Source: JAAUSY01 sp964526735
GTDB taxonomy: Bacteria; Chloroflexota; Chloroflexia; Chloroflexales; Chloroflexaceae
Reading direction: 5' to 3'
Length of the DNA stretch: 55,161 nucleotides
NCBI GenBank assembly: GCA_964526735.1
Contig: CAZGLO010000018.1
Location: 1 to 55,161 of the forward strand
Every line of letters begins with the position of its first letter. The first letter of the stretch is position 1. This document shows, piece by piece, positions 40,531 through 49,503 of the stretch. The position numbers were made by a program, and so were the translations under genes. Under the pieces are notes generated by a model that worked only from the letters and a program-made list of their open reading frames with translations, made no database searches and was not told the origin of the DNA.

Positions 40531-42888
40531 GTGAACAGATCGTTCTTTATTGGTTGCACAACGGCAACGTTTCTCTTGCTGTTGACCTGGTTGCTCTCTT
40601 CCGCCCTGCCGCCCACCAACGCACTTGCTTCTTTTCCCCGCGGCTCGCTGCAGAATGTCACCATTACCGGCGATATGACGCCCGTTGTTGGCAAGTCTGC
40701 GCCACTCCATGCCGAATACGCCACCACGACCACTCCTATCACCTACACGTGGAGTCCCACCCCCGCCAATGGCCAAGGGACAAGCGATGTCACCTACATA
40801 TGGGCCACGACCGGCGAGAAAGAGGTGTCGGTCGCGGTGGATGATGGCGAGGCGGTGTCAAACGATAGCGTGACGATTGATGTCGTCTACCCCACCGTGA
40901 CCCTCCAAGGCGGCCCCTCCACAGCGATGGTGGGGGAGAGCGTCATGTTCACGGCAACGATTGACCCCATCATATCGCCCTACAACTACCTCTCATTCGA
41001 TTTTGGCGATGGGAGTGAGAGGTATGAGACGAGTGAGGTTGTCAATGGCAATCAGTTCCTTACGACGCACACCTATGCGGAAGCGGGCGAGTTTACTGCC
41101 TCTGCCACGTTCGTCTCCAGCGCCTACGGTTTCTATCTGACGCCGGAACAAGGCGATGTGCTCTCGGACAAGACGACGATTGTGGTTGAGGCCGCGCCGC
41201 CGGATGATGATGAGCAGCTTGCCAGTATCGCTATTGAGGGTGCTTCTACCGGCAATACCCGCACCACCTACCCCTTCACAGCCACCGTCACCCTCATTGA
41301 TTCTACTGCTCTCACCACCACCGAACCGATTGTGTACACGTGGGACAATAGCAACGAGCAAATTACCCATCAACACAATGCAGTTAGCGATACGATCTCG
41401 CTGACGTGGGAGAGCCTTGGGCGCAAGACAATAACTACCACCGCCACGCTGGCACAGCAGACGGTTACTGATACGCATACGGTGGATATTGGGCAGGCTG
41501 CATTCACGTTGTTTTTGCCAGTCATATCGAATGGCGAAAAGAAAGAACCAGTCGTTGCGCCGTTTTCGGTGGAGACGTGGGGCCATCGCATTCTTGATTC
41601 TTCCATCGCCGAACGCACCAAAGAGTTGGGGCCATCTTGGATACGGCTGCAGTCAATGCATTGGCGCACCGCTCAGCCAACGCAAACCGCCCCCATCGAC
41701 TGGACAGCCTTCATTACCCTTGAGCAAGAGTTGGCGGTTGCGAATGACCTTGGCCTGAAACCAATCGTGACCATCTTCCATAACCCCGATTGGGCGACGA
41801 TCCCCTACGTCGATCCGACGACCGGCGAAACCAGACATGCCAAATGCGGCCCCATCAAGGAGGAATATTTTGATGAGTATGCCGCCTTCCTGAAGGAGGT
41901 CGTAGCCCGCTATAGCCAGCCACCCTACAATGTTCACCACTGGGAGCTAGGCAATGAGCCGGATGCCGACATCCGCACCTATAAATTAGGCCAAGAGATT
42001 GAGAATTTCTATGGGTGTTGGGGCAACGCCGAAGAGCCATTCTACGGCGGGAAGCACTATGGCGAGATGCTAAAGGTCGCCTACCCCGCGATAAAGGAAG
42101 CTGATCCCAGTGCTGTCGTGATGAATGGCGGCCTGCTGATTGAAGAGCCGGAAACGACCGATCCAGAGAAGGGCAAGCCAGAACTGTTCTTCAAGGGGAT
42201 GCTAGAGGCAGGGGCGGGGGAGAGCTTTGATGTCTTGGCGTTCCACACCTACCCGGGCATCCAAGGCCCGCGTGACTTTGATAGCGATATCAATCACTTC
42301 CAATGGAAGGAATGGGGTGGTATCACCTTTGGAAAGATTGCCTTTTTTGAGCAGACGATGCAGGAATATGGGGTAGATAAACCACTCTTCCTCAACGAAA
42401 CCGGCTTCGCCTACTGGGAAACGGACAAAGAACCGCCTACCCACTTCTGGCCAACCCAGGCAGACCAACTTGTCCGGCAGGCTGTCCGGGCCTTCTCCAA
42501 GGGCGTGGAGCTGTATAGCTGGTATACGGTGAATGACACGGGATGGTATTATACGTCGCTGTTGGAGGATGACTACACACCACATCCCGTCTTCGATGCC
42601 TACCAAGCGCTTATTGACCAGACGGAAGGGTGTGAGAGCTACCAGCCGACTCCCATCACCACCTACGTCGAGAGCATAGAGGCTTATCGCTTTGAAAAGG
42701 AAGATCGGGTCATCGATGTGCTGTGGTCATCTGATGCACAAACTGACACGCTCTCGCTCGCCAGCAGTACATTCATCGCCGCCTATACCCGCGATGGCGC
42801 GCCGATAGCGGTGCAAACCGAAGGCGATACGGTCACTTTTTCGGTGTGGGTGGAGCCAACCTACGTCCACCGCCACAAGGAGGAGTGA
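40531..42888 (+). CDS. Secreted glycoside hydrolase, clan GH-A (GH5/GH39-like)
   Basis: A 785-residue exported enzyme. A signal peptide (about 1-33, FLLLLTWLLSSALPPTNALA) is followed by three Ig/PKD-like beta domains to about residue 335 and a TIM barrel from about 345 to 705. The acid/base is Glu476 in ELGNEPDAD and the nucleophile Glu623 in LFLNETGFAY, the usual clan GH-A pair; a small beta domain ends the protein. Substrate is unknown. The GTG at 40531 follows AGAAAGGAGAAGCGCGG. It stands alone between two transporter groups. Confidence 0.85.
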   Translation: MNRSFFIGCTTATFLLLLTWLLSSALPPTNALASFPRGSLQNVTITGDMTPVVGKSAPLHAEYATTTTPITYTWSPTPANGQGTSDVTYIWATTGEKEVSVAVDDGEAVSNDSVTIDVVYPTVTLQGGPSTAMVGESVMFTATIDPIISPYNYLSFDFGDGSERYETSEVVNGNQFLTTHTYAEAGEFTASATFVSSAYGFYLTPEQGDVLSDKTTIVVEAAPPDDDEQLASIAIEGASTGNTRTTYPFTATVTLIDSTALTTTEPIVYTWDNSNEQITHQHNAVSDTISLTWESLGRKTITTTATLAQQTVTDTHTVDIGQAAFTLFLPVISNGEKKEPVVAPFSVETWGHRILDSSIAERTKELGPSWIRLQSMHWRTAQPTQTAPIDWTAFITLEQELAVANDLGLKPIVTIFHNPDWATIPYVDPTTGETRHAKCGPIKEEYFDEYAAFLKEVVARYSQPPYNVHHWELGNEPDADIRTYKLGQEIENFYGCWGNAEEPFYGGKHYGEMLKVAYPAIKEADPSAVVMNGGLLIEEPETTDPEKGKPELFFKGMLEAGAGESFDVLAFHTYPGIQGPRDFDSDINHFQWKEWGGITFGKIAFFEQTMQEYGVDKPLFLNETGFAYWETDKEPPTHFWPTQADQLVRQAVRAFSKGVELYSWYTVNDTGWYYTSLLEDDYTPHPVFDAYQALIDQTEGCESYQPTPITTYVESIEAYRFEKEDRVIDVLWSSDAQTDTLSLASSTFIAAYTRDGAPIAVQTEGDTVTFSVWVEPTYVHRHKEE

Positions 42889-43073
42889 TCACCGACTCTT
42901 ACGCGGTGGAAGCCACGCCGTTTGAACGGCAGTGGAGGAAACAAGACTCCCAAGACTCCCACCTCCTCTCCACACAATCTCCACATTTCCTGGTTATACT
43001 GGGTGAACAATGGGTTGGGAGAGACCTTAGGTGATCACATCTCCAGGGGCACTCCACAGGTTCTCTTCAAGAG

Positions 43074-43106
43074 GGCAGACAGCATCTGCTGCCTGCTCTT
43101 TTTTTT
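43074..43106 (+). terminator. Intrinsic terminator
   Basis: GGCAG-A-CAG / CTG-CTGCC with a CAT loop, followed by TGCTC and a T8 run. It is the clearest plus-strand terminator in the window. Confidence 0.85.
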
Positions 43107-43149
43107 GTGTGGTACACTTAGGGTGGCTACGATGCATCGGGAGAGAAGC

Positions 43150-43284
43150 ATGTTCGGTGTTAGAAACAGGAAAACAGCACCAATGTGGTACTTCACCAGC
43201 AACCGAGCGAATGAGCCAAACAAATGGAACGACGAAACGAAAGAAGCAAACCAGGAGTTGCACAACACCCCACTCCACGGGTGA
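43150..43284 (+). CDS. Candidate 44-residue small protein
   Basis: ATG 43150 follows GGGAGAGAAGC; the frame ends 16 bases before the ABC-cNMP ATG. The product is polar (MFGVRNRKTAPMWYF, ending NTPLHG) and matches nothing I know. It could be a leader peptide or chance. Confidence 0.3.
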   Translation: MFGVRNRKTAPMWYFTSNRANEPNKWNDETKEANQELHNTPLHG

Positions 43285-43300
43285 GAGGAAAGACATTGCC

Positions 43301-44557
43301 ATGTTCTGGGACTGGTTTAAGCGTAAGAAATCGAATACTAACGGGCAATATCGCTATGGCAACAAACACCTTATTGAGCTGCGGCGCGTCGTCAAGACCT
43401 TTCAAACGGCCGCCGGCGAATTTACCGTGCTCAAGGGAGTGGACGTAGCGGTTGATGGTGGCGAATTTGTCGCAGTGGTGGGCAAGTCGGGGAGTGGTAA
43501 ATCCACGTTGGTGAATATGATCACCGGCATCGACCGCCCAACCTCCGGCGAAGTACTCGTCGGAGATACGGCGGTTCATACCCTCAACGAGAGCAAGATG
43601 GCGGTATGGCGCGGGCTTAACCTCGGCATCATTTTCCAATTTTTCCAGCTACTCCCTACCCTGTCGTTGGTCGAGAACGTGATGTTGCCAATGGACTTTT
43701 GCAACAAATACACCCCGGGCGAACGCAAAAAGCGTGCGATAGAGCTACTCAAGCAGGTGGATATGGAGGAGCACGCCCACAAACTCCCCTCTGCCGTCTC
43801 TGGTGGGCAGGCCCAACGGGTGGCCATCGCCCGCGCACTCGCCAACGACCCACCTATCTTGATTGCGGACGAGCCGACTGGTAGCCTCGACTCAAAGACG
43901 GCCAATGCTGTCTTTGCGCTGTTTGAGAAGATGGCCAGCGAAGGCAAGACGATTGTGATGGTCACCCACGACAACGACCTTGCACGACGGGCAACTCGTG
44001 CTATCATCGTGGTCGATGGCCAAGTCACGAACCAGTACGTCTCCAAGGCACTGCCCGACCTGAATGTTGACCAGATGACGTGGGTGGCGCGGCAGCTTGA
44101 ACGGCAAATTCACGAACCCGGCTCTACCATTGTGTCGCTTGGCGAGCAGGCTAACCGATTTTATATCATCACCCGCGGGCAGGTCGATGTGTATCTCCCG
44201 CACCCCGATGGGCAGGAGATTTTGGTCGATCAGCTTGGCGCGGGCAAGTATTTTGGCGAAGTTGGTCTCTTGCAAGAGGGCACACGCACGGCCACCATCC
44301 GCGCCTCCTCCGAGGAAGAGGTTGAGCTAGCGACATTGAGCCGCGATTCCTTCTGCCAGTTGCTCCGCGAGTCTGATGAGACGAAACATGTGCTTGACCA
44401 CATCGTTCAGGAGCGGGCAGCACGCACATCTGTTGGAATGGCTGAACCAGACGAAGCGACCAACGAAGCGACCAAATCACCAGATGGCACGCCCGATCAA
44501 GCAGAACTTATAGAGGCCGAAGAAGCAAAACAAGCGGAAGAAACCGAAACCACGTAG
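43301..44557 (+). CDS. MacB/LolD-type ABC ATPase fused to a cyclic-nucleotide-binding domain
   Basis: A 418-residue fusion. Residues about 23-245 are an ABC ATPase: Walker A GKSGSGKST (about 60-68), signature VSGGQAQRVAIA (about 167), Walker B ILIADEPTGSLDSKTA. Residues about 265-380 are a CAP_ED/cNMP-like domain (FYIITRGQVDVYLPHP, GAGKYFGEVGLLQEGTRTATI). The tail is acidic. The start ATG follows GAGAGGAAAG. The adjoining gene is an HlyD-type adaptor; no FtsX/MacB permease is in the window, so the complex must borrow one. The extra domain suggests regulation by a nucleotide or by oligomerisation. Confidence 0.88.
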   Translation: MFWDWFKRKKSNTNGQYRYGNKHLIELRRVVKTFQTAAGEFTVLKGVDVAVDGGEFVAVVGKSGSGKSTLVNMITGIDRPTSGEVLVGDTAVHTLNESKMAVWRGLNLGIIFQFFQLLPTLSLVENVMLPMDFCNKYTPGERKKRAIELLKQVDMEEHAHKLPSAVSGGQAQRVAIARALANDPPILIADEPTGSLDSKTANAVFALFEKMASEGKTIVMVTHDNDLARRATRAIIVVDGQVTNQYVSKALPDLNVDQMTWVARQLERQIHEPGSTIVSLGEQANRFYIITRGQVDVYLPHPDGQEILVDQLGAGKYFGEVGLLQEGTRTATIRASSEEEVELATLSRDSFCQLLRESDETKHVLDHIVQERAARTSVGMAEPDEATNEATKSPDGTPDQAELIEAEEAKQAEETETT

Positions 44558-44592
44558 GTTGCTGACGTTGGTTCGGCCAAACTCCAAAATCA

Positions 44593-44610
44593 ACCGTAAT
44601 CACCGTAATT
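44593..44610. repeat. 9-bp direct repeat
   Basis: Accgtaatc/accgtaatt in tandem, just before the adaptor gene. Confidence 0.6.
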
Positions 44611-44623
44611 ATAGAGGTGTTGT

Positions 44624-46378
44624 ATGCAGAAGAGTGGAAAACCACTATGGTTCTTCCTGCCTATTGCCCTGATACTCCTCAGTGTAACGGGGTGTGGTGT
44701 CTTTGGCCCTGGTGAAGAAGAGCAAGCCAGTGAGCCAACCCCACCGCCGGTGGTCTCCACCATAGAGAAGGTTGTGGCAGAAGGGAAAGTTGTTCCCATT
44801 CGCAGCGTTGAATTGCGCTTTGAGAAGAGTGGAACCATTGCAGAGATCTTGGTTGAGGAGGGCAGCCGGGTTGAGCAAGATACCCCCCTCGCCCGCCTTG
44901 ATGCTCGTGACCTCCAGTTGGCGGTTGAGCAGGCACAAGCCAACCTCCGCCAAGCGCAGGCCGACTACAATAGGCTGCTTGATAGCGCGACGCCAGAAGA
45001 GATTGCCGCCGCAGAGGCAAGAGTACGCGCTGCCCAAGCCGGGTTGATGCAGTCGCAGGGGCAGTATAATCAGACCGTCGGCGCGGTGACCAACGAAGAT
45101 CTCGCTGCCGCCCAAGCTGCTGTCCAACAAGCCCGTGCTGAATTGGCTGATGCGGAGGATGGCCCCAAAATCACCGAAGTACAGCAATCGCAGGCCGCGC
45201 TTGATCAGGCCATCATAGACCTGGAAAAGACGCGCGATGACCTCTCTGCCGCCAAAACCAAGGCCTATGAGCAGATGGAGGTGGCGGCCAACAATCTTCG
45301 CGATGCCCAAGCCAACTACAGCAATACCTATTGGAACAACCGCGAGATTGAGCGCGATTGGGATAGCGTCAACCTTGACCTGCCGCAGAGCAACAAAGAC
45401 AAGGAAGAACAAGTGCTTCGTGCGGTGGAGAGCGCAGAGCGAGAGCTTGAACAGACGCGGGTGAACTACGAGCAGGCGCGTCAGGCAGAGATCGCCGGTA
45501 TTCAGGCCGCCGAAGCCAGAGTACGCGAATTGCGTGCCAAGCACGAAGACTTGATTGATGGCGAAGATCTCGATGTTATCGTCGCGGCGCGGGCGAGAGT
45601 CGCCGACGCTGAAGCGAATTTGTCCAAGCTGCAAGGCCTCAAGCGGTCGGGCGAAATCGCCGCGGCAGAAGCAAGCATCCAGAGTGCGCAGGCCGAGGTC
45701 GATAGAGCGCAGGCCGACCTCCAAAACCTAACCGGCGACCCCTTGCAATCAGACTTAGAGATGAAGCTTGCGGTTGTCTCACAGCGCGAGGTGGCTCTCA
45801 AACAGGCCGAGCTTGAACGTGATAAGGCCACTATCACCGCCCCCTTTGCAGGCACAGTGGTTGATATCACGCCCAAGGTGGGAGAATGGTTCGGCACGAC
45901 AGAACCCGCCGTTATCTTGGCCGACTTCTCTACGTGGAAGGTCGAAACGACCGATTTGGATGAGCTTTCGGTGGTGAATATTGATGTTGGTAGCCCAGCG
46001 ACCCTCACCTTCGACGCCCTCCCCGATCTCGAAATCCCCGGCCGCGTCATCAGCATCCAGTCGCTTGGCGAGAACTACCAAGGCGATATCGTCTACGAGG
46101 TGACGATTGTGCCGACCCAATGGGATGATCGTTTGCGCTGGAATATGACCGTGACGGTCGCGGTAGAGCCAGCCGAGGAAGGGCAGCCTGGTGCAGGGAT
46201 GGGTCGACGCAACGGCCAATTTGACCAACCACCCGGCGGCGGCCAGATGTCGCAGGGAGAGGCGATTACCGAGACTGAGAGTATGGATGTGCGCGCGACA
46301 ACGCCCATCAGCCCAACGGAGCCTATCCCCGCTGAGCCTGTCAACCCAACACAGCCCATCAGCCCAACCAACCCATAG
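44624..46378 (+). CDS. HlyD/MacA-type membrane fusion lipoprotein
   Basis: A 584-residue adaptor. The signal peptide ends at lipobox SVTGCG (Cys24). A biotinyl-lipoyl half-motif (LRFEKSGTIAEILVEEGSRV) leads into a very long coiled coil of about 300 residues rich in Ala, Glu and Gln with repeated AxxxLxxAxxxY heptads, then the second half-motif (ITAPFAGTVVDITPKVGEW) and beta-barrel. The tail is a Pro/Thr/Asn PTEPI-type repeat. It pairs with the ABC-cNMP ATPase 66 bases upstream. Confidence 0.9.
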   Translation: MQKSGKPLWFFLPIALILLSVTGCGVFGPGEEEQASEPTPPPVVSTIEKVVAEGKVVPIRSVELRFEKSGTIAEILVEEGSRVEQDTPLARLDARDLQLAVEQAQANLRQAQADYNRLLDSATPEEIAAAEARVRAAQAGLMQSQGQYNQTVGAVTNEDLAAAQAAVQQARAELADAEDGPKITEVQQSQAALDQAIIDLEKTRDDLSAAKTKAYEQMEVAANNLRDAQANYSNTYWNNREIERDWDSVNLDLPQSNKDKEEQVLRAVESAERELEQTRVNYEQARQAEIAGIQAAEARVRELRAKHEDLIDGEDLDVIVAARARVADAEANLSKLQGLKRSGEIAAAEASIQSAQAEVDRAQADLQNLTGDPLQSDLEMKLAVVSQREVALKQAELERDKATITAPFAGTVVDITPKVGEWFGTTEPAVILADFSTWKVETTDLDELSVVNIDVGSPATLTFDALPDLEIPGRVISIQSLGENYQGDIVYEVTIVPTQWDDRLRWNMTVTVAVEPAEEGQPGAGMGRRNGQFDQPPGGGQMSQGEAITETESMDVRATTPISPTEPIPAEPVNPTQPISPTNP

Positions 46379-46408
46379 TCCACCAAAACAATCCTCCACC
46401 CCCCACAG

Positions 46409-46456
46409 AAAACCCGCTCTCTCCCGTCGTGCTGTTTTGGGGAGGGGCGGGTTTTT
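46409..46456 (+). terminator. Intrinsic terminator after the adaptor gene
   Basis: AAACCCGC/GCGGGTTT stem extended by CTCTCCC/GGGGAGG, ending in T5. It closes the plus-strand run before the convergent ubiD. Confidence 0.85.
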
Positions 46457-46486
46457 GCTATCTATGTGCGAGAAAGGAGAAAGAGG

Positions 46487-47959
46487 CTAGATTTTATACT
46501 CTTTCCACCGCTTGGTGACCATCTCCACGATATCGGGGGCCATCACGAGGTCTTCTGGCCACTCACGCTGGAACCGGTCAAGCTGAGGGTCTTTGCGGGT
46601 GGCGTCAATGCCCATCTTGCTGCCGTAGGCGAAGTAGTCTGATGCGTGGTCAAGCGCGTCAAGCGGCCCATCGACAATCACCGTATCGCGGCGGGGGTCG
46701 GTATTGCTGGTCACGTGGAACAATACCTCGTCCATATCGTGCACATTAACGTCCTCATCCACCACCCAAATGTATTTTGACAGCGAGAGCAGCATCAAGC
46801 CCCACATCGCCGACATCACCTTGCGGGCTTGGCCGGGATAGCGCTTCTTGATGCTCACCACGACTAGGTTGTGGAAGACTCCGGCGGCGGGCATTGAATA
46901 ATCGACCACTTCGGGCACCACTAGCTGAATGAGCGGCAGGAAAAGCCGTTCAGTCGCCTTCCCCAGCCAATAATCCTCTTGCGGCGGCTTGCCGACAATC
47001 GTCGTGGCATAGATCGGCTTTTTGCGCATCGTAATCGCTTGCACGTGGAAGACGGGGTATAGGTCGGCGAGCGAGTAGAAGCCGGTATGGTCGCCAAATG
47101 GCCCCTCCACGCGCTTCTCCGCCGGATCGACCCACCCCTCCAGGATGATTTCGGCGTGCGCAGGCACCTCTAAATTGACCGTCTTGCACTTGACCATCTC
47201 AACGCGATTGCGGCGCAGCCAACCCGCAAACATAATCTCGTCGATGCCGGGGGGAAGGGGCGCACTTCCGGCGTAGATGCTGGCAGGGTCGCACCCAATC
47301 GCGACCGCCACCTCAAGCCGCCGTTGCCCGCGTTGGAGCGCTTCGCGTTGATGCTCTGCGCCGCCCTTGTGTATCTGCCAATGCATTCCAACCGTGTTCT
47401 TGTCGTAGACCTGGATGCGGTACATCCCCACATTGCGTGAACCACGTTTGGGGTCGCGGCTGAAGACCATCGGCAGGGTGATGTATGGCCCGCCGTCGCC
47501 CGGCCAACACGTCAGCACCGGAAGCCGCGTCAGATCGACCTCGGAGCCGGTCAGCACCACCTCTTGGCAGGGAGCCTCTTCGACCGTCTTGGGGCGGTAG
47601 CGGACAAGCTCTGACAGGTCACCCACCTTGTTTATCGCCTCCAGGAAGCCGTGAGGGATATCCGGGCGGGAGACTTTGGCGATGCGGTCGCGGAGTTCGT
47701 CAAGGCTCTCCATGCCCAGCGCCCACGCCATCCGCTTCTCCGACCCCATCATATTGATGAGCACCGGCATATCATAGCCGCGGACATTCTCAAAGAGCAG
47801 CGCGTAGTTTTTATCGCGGCTCTTGCTCACCCGATCTGTGATTTCGGTAATCTCCAATTCCGCCGACACCGGCGCACGAATGCGGCGCAATTCGCCACGG
47901 CGGTCGAGGAAGGAGACAAAATCGCCAAGGTTTTTGAAGTGTGTCGGAATGCGTGCCAT
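46487..47959 (-). CDS. UbiD-family (prenyl-FMN) decarboxylase
   Basis: A 490-residue UbiD-type decarboxylase needing prenylated FMN and a divalent metal. The family stretches NPIMMH-like MHWQIHKGG, EGPFGDHTGFY and DVNVHDMDEVLF are present; the length is typical. UbiX, which makes the cofactor, is not nearby, so the substrate (a ubiquinone/menaquinone precursor or an aromatic acid) cannot be told. It follows glcD after 83 bases that contain a tandem repeat. Confidence 0.9.
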   Translation of the reverse strand: MARIPTHFKNLGDFVSFLDRRGELRRIRAPVSAELEITEITDRVSKSRDKNYALLFENVRGYDMPVLINMMGSEKRMAWALGMESLDELRDRIAKVSRPDIPHGFLEAINKVGDLSELVRYRPKTVEEAPCQEVVLTGSEVDLTRLPVLTCWPGDGGPYITLPMVFSRDPKRGSRNVGMYRIQVYDKNTVGMHWQIHKGGAEHQREALQRGQRRLEVAVAIGCDPASIYAGSAPLPPGIDEIMFAGWLRRNRVEMVKCKTVNLEVPAHAEIILEGWVDPAEKRVEGPFGDHTGFYSLADLYPVFHVQAITMRKKPIYATTIVGKPPQEDYWLGKATERLFLPLIQLVVPEVVDYSMPAAGVFHNLVVVSIKKRYPGQARKVMSAMWGLMLLSLSKYIWVVDEDVNVHDMDEVLFHVTSNTDPRRDTVIVDGPLDALDHASDYFAYGSKMGIDATRKDPQLDRFQREWPEDLVMAPDIVEMVTKRWKEYKI

Positions 47960-48004
47960 TGTGGTTATTTTTCTTCTCTCTAGCGGCCTAAACTATCTAT
48001 CTTT

Positions 48005-48034
48005 GCCTATCCTAGCCTATCCTAGCCATCTTAG
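48005..48034. repeat. 10-bp tandem repeat before ubiD
   Basis: Gcctatccta twice plus a partial third copy in the glcD-ubiD spacer. Confidence 0.8.
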
Positions 48035-48042
48035 AGCCATCG

Positions 48043-49503
48043 TCACCACGGCCTATCTGGCCTCTCGTCGTTTGTATGCACCAGCGGCGGGAGAAGCTTG
48101 CCCGGGTTGAGGAGATTGTTCGCGTCAAAGCTCTGCTTGATCAGGTGCTGCAACCGCATTTCCTCCTCGCCAAACGCATCGTGCATATAGGGGCGTTTGA
48201 GCAGCCCAATACCGTGCTCACCCGACAACGTCCCCCCCATCTCCAAGGCCAATTTGGCAATGGCGTCGGCGGCCTGCCACACCCGCGCCGTCTCATTGGC
48301 ATCGCGGGCGTCAAAGAGGATGTTTGGGTGAAGATTGCCATCACCGGCGTGGCCAAACACCGGAATAGGCAAATCAACCTCCGCCGCGATGGCCTTGATA
48401 CGCTTGACCGTCTCTGCAATGCGCGGCACGGGTACACAGATATCTTCGCCGAGCTTGTTGGGCCGTCTGCGGGCGAGGGCCGGGCCAATAGACCGCCGCC
48501 CCTGCCACAACGCCGCCTCTTCCGCCACCGAATGCGCTTGTTGCACTTCCCGCGCCCCGCCCTGACGCGCCATCTCTACAATGACCGCCGTCTGCGAGGA
48601 GACGGTCTCCGGTTCGCCATCCGCAAGCATCAAAAGCAGGGCACCGGCGTCGCGCGGCAGCCCCAAAGCAGTATAATCCTCAACCACGCCAATCGTCGTG
48701 CCGTCCATCAGTTCAAGCGCGGCAGGGATAATGCCCGCGGCGATAATCATCTCCACCGTCCCGCACGCCTCATCAATATCGTCAAAAATGGCCATCGTGG
48801 TCTGTTGAGCGGTTGGCTTGGGGAGAAGGCGCAAGGTTGCTTCAGTAACAACCGCCAATGTACCTTCTGAGCCGATAAGGAGCTGCATAATGCCTGCGTC
48901 GGGCGATTGAGCGGCCAGCCCATCGCCAACGCGGATCACCCGCCCATTGCTCAACACCGCGGTCAAGCTCAGCACGTAGTCGGAGGTGACGCCATACTTC
49001 AAACACCGCGGCCCGCCCGCATTACACGCAATATTCCCCCCTATCGTGGAGACGGCTTGGCTAGAGGGGTCGGGGGGGTAGGTCAGCCCATAACTAGCGG
49101 CGGTTTGCTGAAGCTCATTGGTGATAACCCCCGCCTCCACCTTCGCAATCATCTGCTGCGGGTCAATCTCCATCGCCTGCATACGGGTCAGCACAAGCAG
49201 GATGCATTGGTCGATGGGCGTGGCCCCGCCCGCCAACCCACTCCCCGATCCGCGCGTCACAATCGGCGTATCTGCTTCAGCGGCGGCGCGCACCACCCGT
49301 GCGACTTCTTCGGTCGTGGCGGGCAATACTACCGCGCACGGATGGCCTTCGCAGTGGGCAATGGACGCATCGGTCTCATAGCAGACGATATCATCGCTAC
49401 GAGTCAGCACGTTCTGAATGCCCACAATCGATTGGAGATGCTCTATCAGCGAGGTGAGCGGCGATGTGTTGGCGAGATGGCGGGTAGGAGAATATGTCTC
49501 CAC
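48043..49503 (-). CDS. glcD: FAD-linked oxidase, GlcD-like
   Basis: A 486-residue flavoprotein of the VAO/PCMH family, similar to glycolate oxidase or D-lactate dehydrogenase subunit D. The FAD-binding stretch PIVTRGSGSGLAGGATP and STIGGNIACNAGGPRCLKYG are typical, and the C-terminal domain has GHAGDGNLHPNILFD and SGEHGIGLLKRPYM. Start is uncertain: GTG 49503 gives the usual length but overlaps glcE by 107 bases; the longer frame back to 49923 is antisense-like and unlikely. Confidence 0.88.
   Translation of the reverse strand: METYSPTRHLANTSPLTSLIEHLQSIVGIQNVLTRSDDIVCYETDASIAHCEGHPCAVVLPATTEEVARVVRAAAEADTPIVTRGSGSGLAGGATPIDQCILLVLTRMQAMEIDPQQMIAKVEAGVITNELQQTAASYGLTYPPDPSSQAVSTIGGNIACNAGGPRCLKYGVTSDYVLSLTAVLSNGRVIRVGDGLAAQSPDAGIMQLLIGSEGTLAVVTEATLRLLPKPTAQQTTMAIFDDIDEACGTVEMIIAAGIIPAALELMDGTTIGVVEDYTALGLPRDAGALLLMLADGEPETVSSQTAVIVEMARQGGAREVQQAHSVAEEAALWQGRRSIGPALARRRPNKLGEDICVPVPRIAETVKRIKAIAAEVDLPIPVFGHAGDGNLHPNILFDARDANETARVWQAADAIAKLALEMGGTLSGEHGIGLLKRPYMHDAFGEEEMRLQHLIKQSFDANNLLNPGKLLPPLVHTNDERPDRPW

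Larger units (their letters stand above)
42889..43300 (+). other. Spacer with repeat, terminator and small frame
   Basis: This 412-base region before the ABC-cNMP gene holds a 9-bp direct repeat (caagactcc, 42942-42959), a TATACT box at about 43000, a folded stretch pairing GAGAGACCT with AGGTTCTC (about 43020-43066), the terminator at 43074-43106 and a 44-codon frame at 43150-43284. It may be the end of the hydrolase transcript or a separate attenuated leader. Confidence 0.5.
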
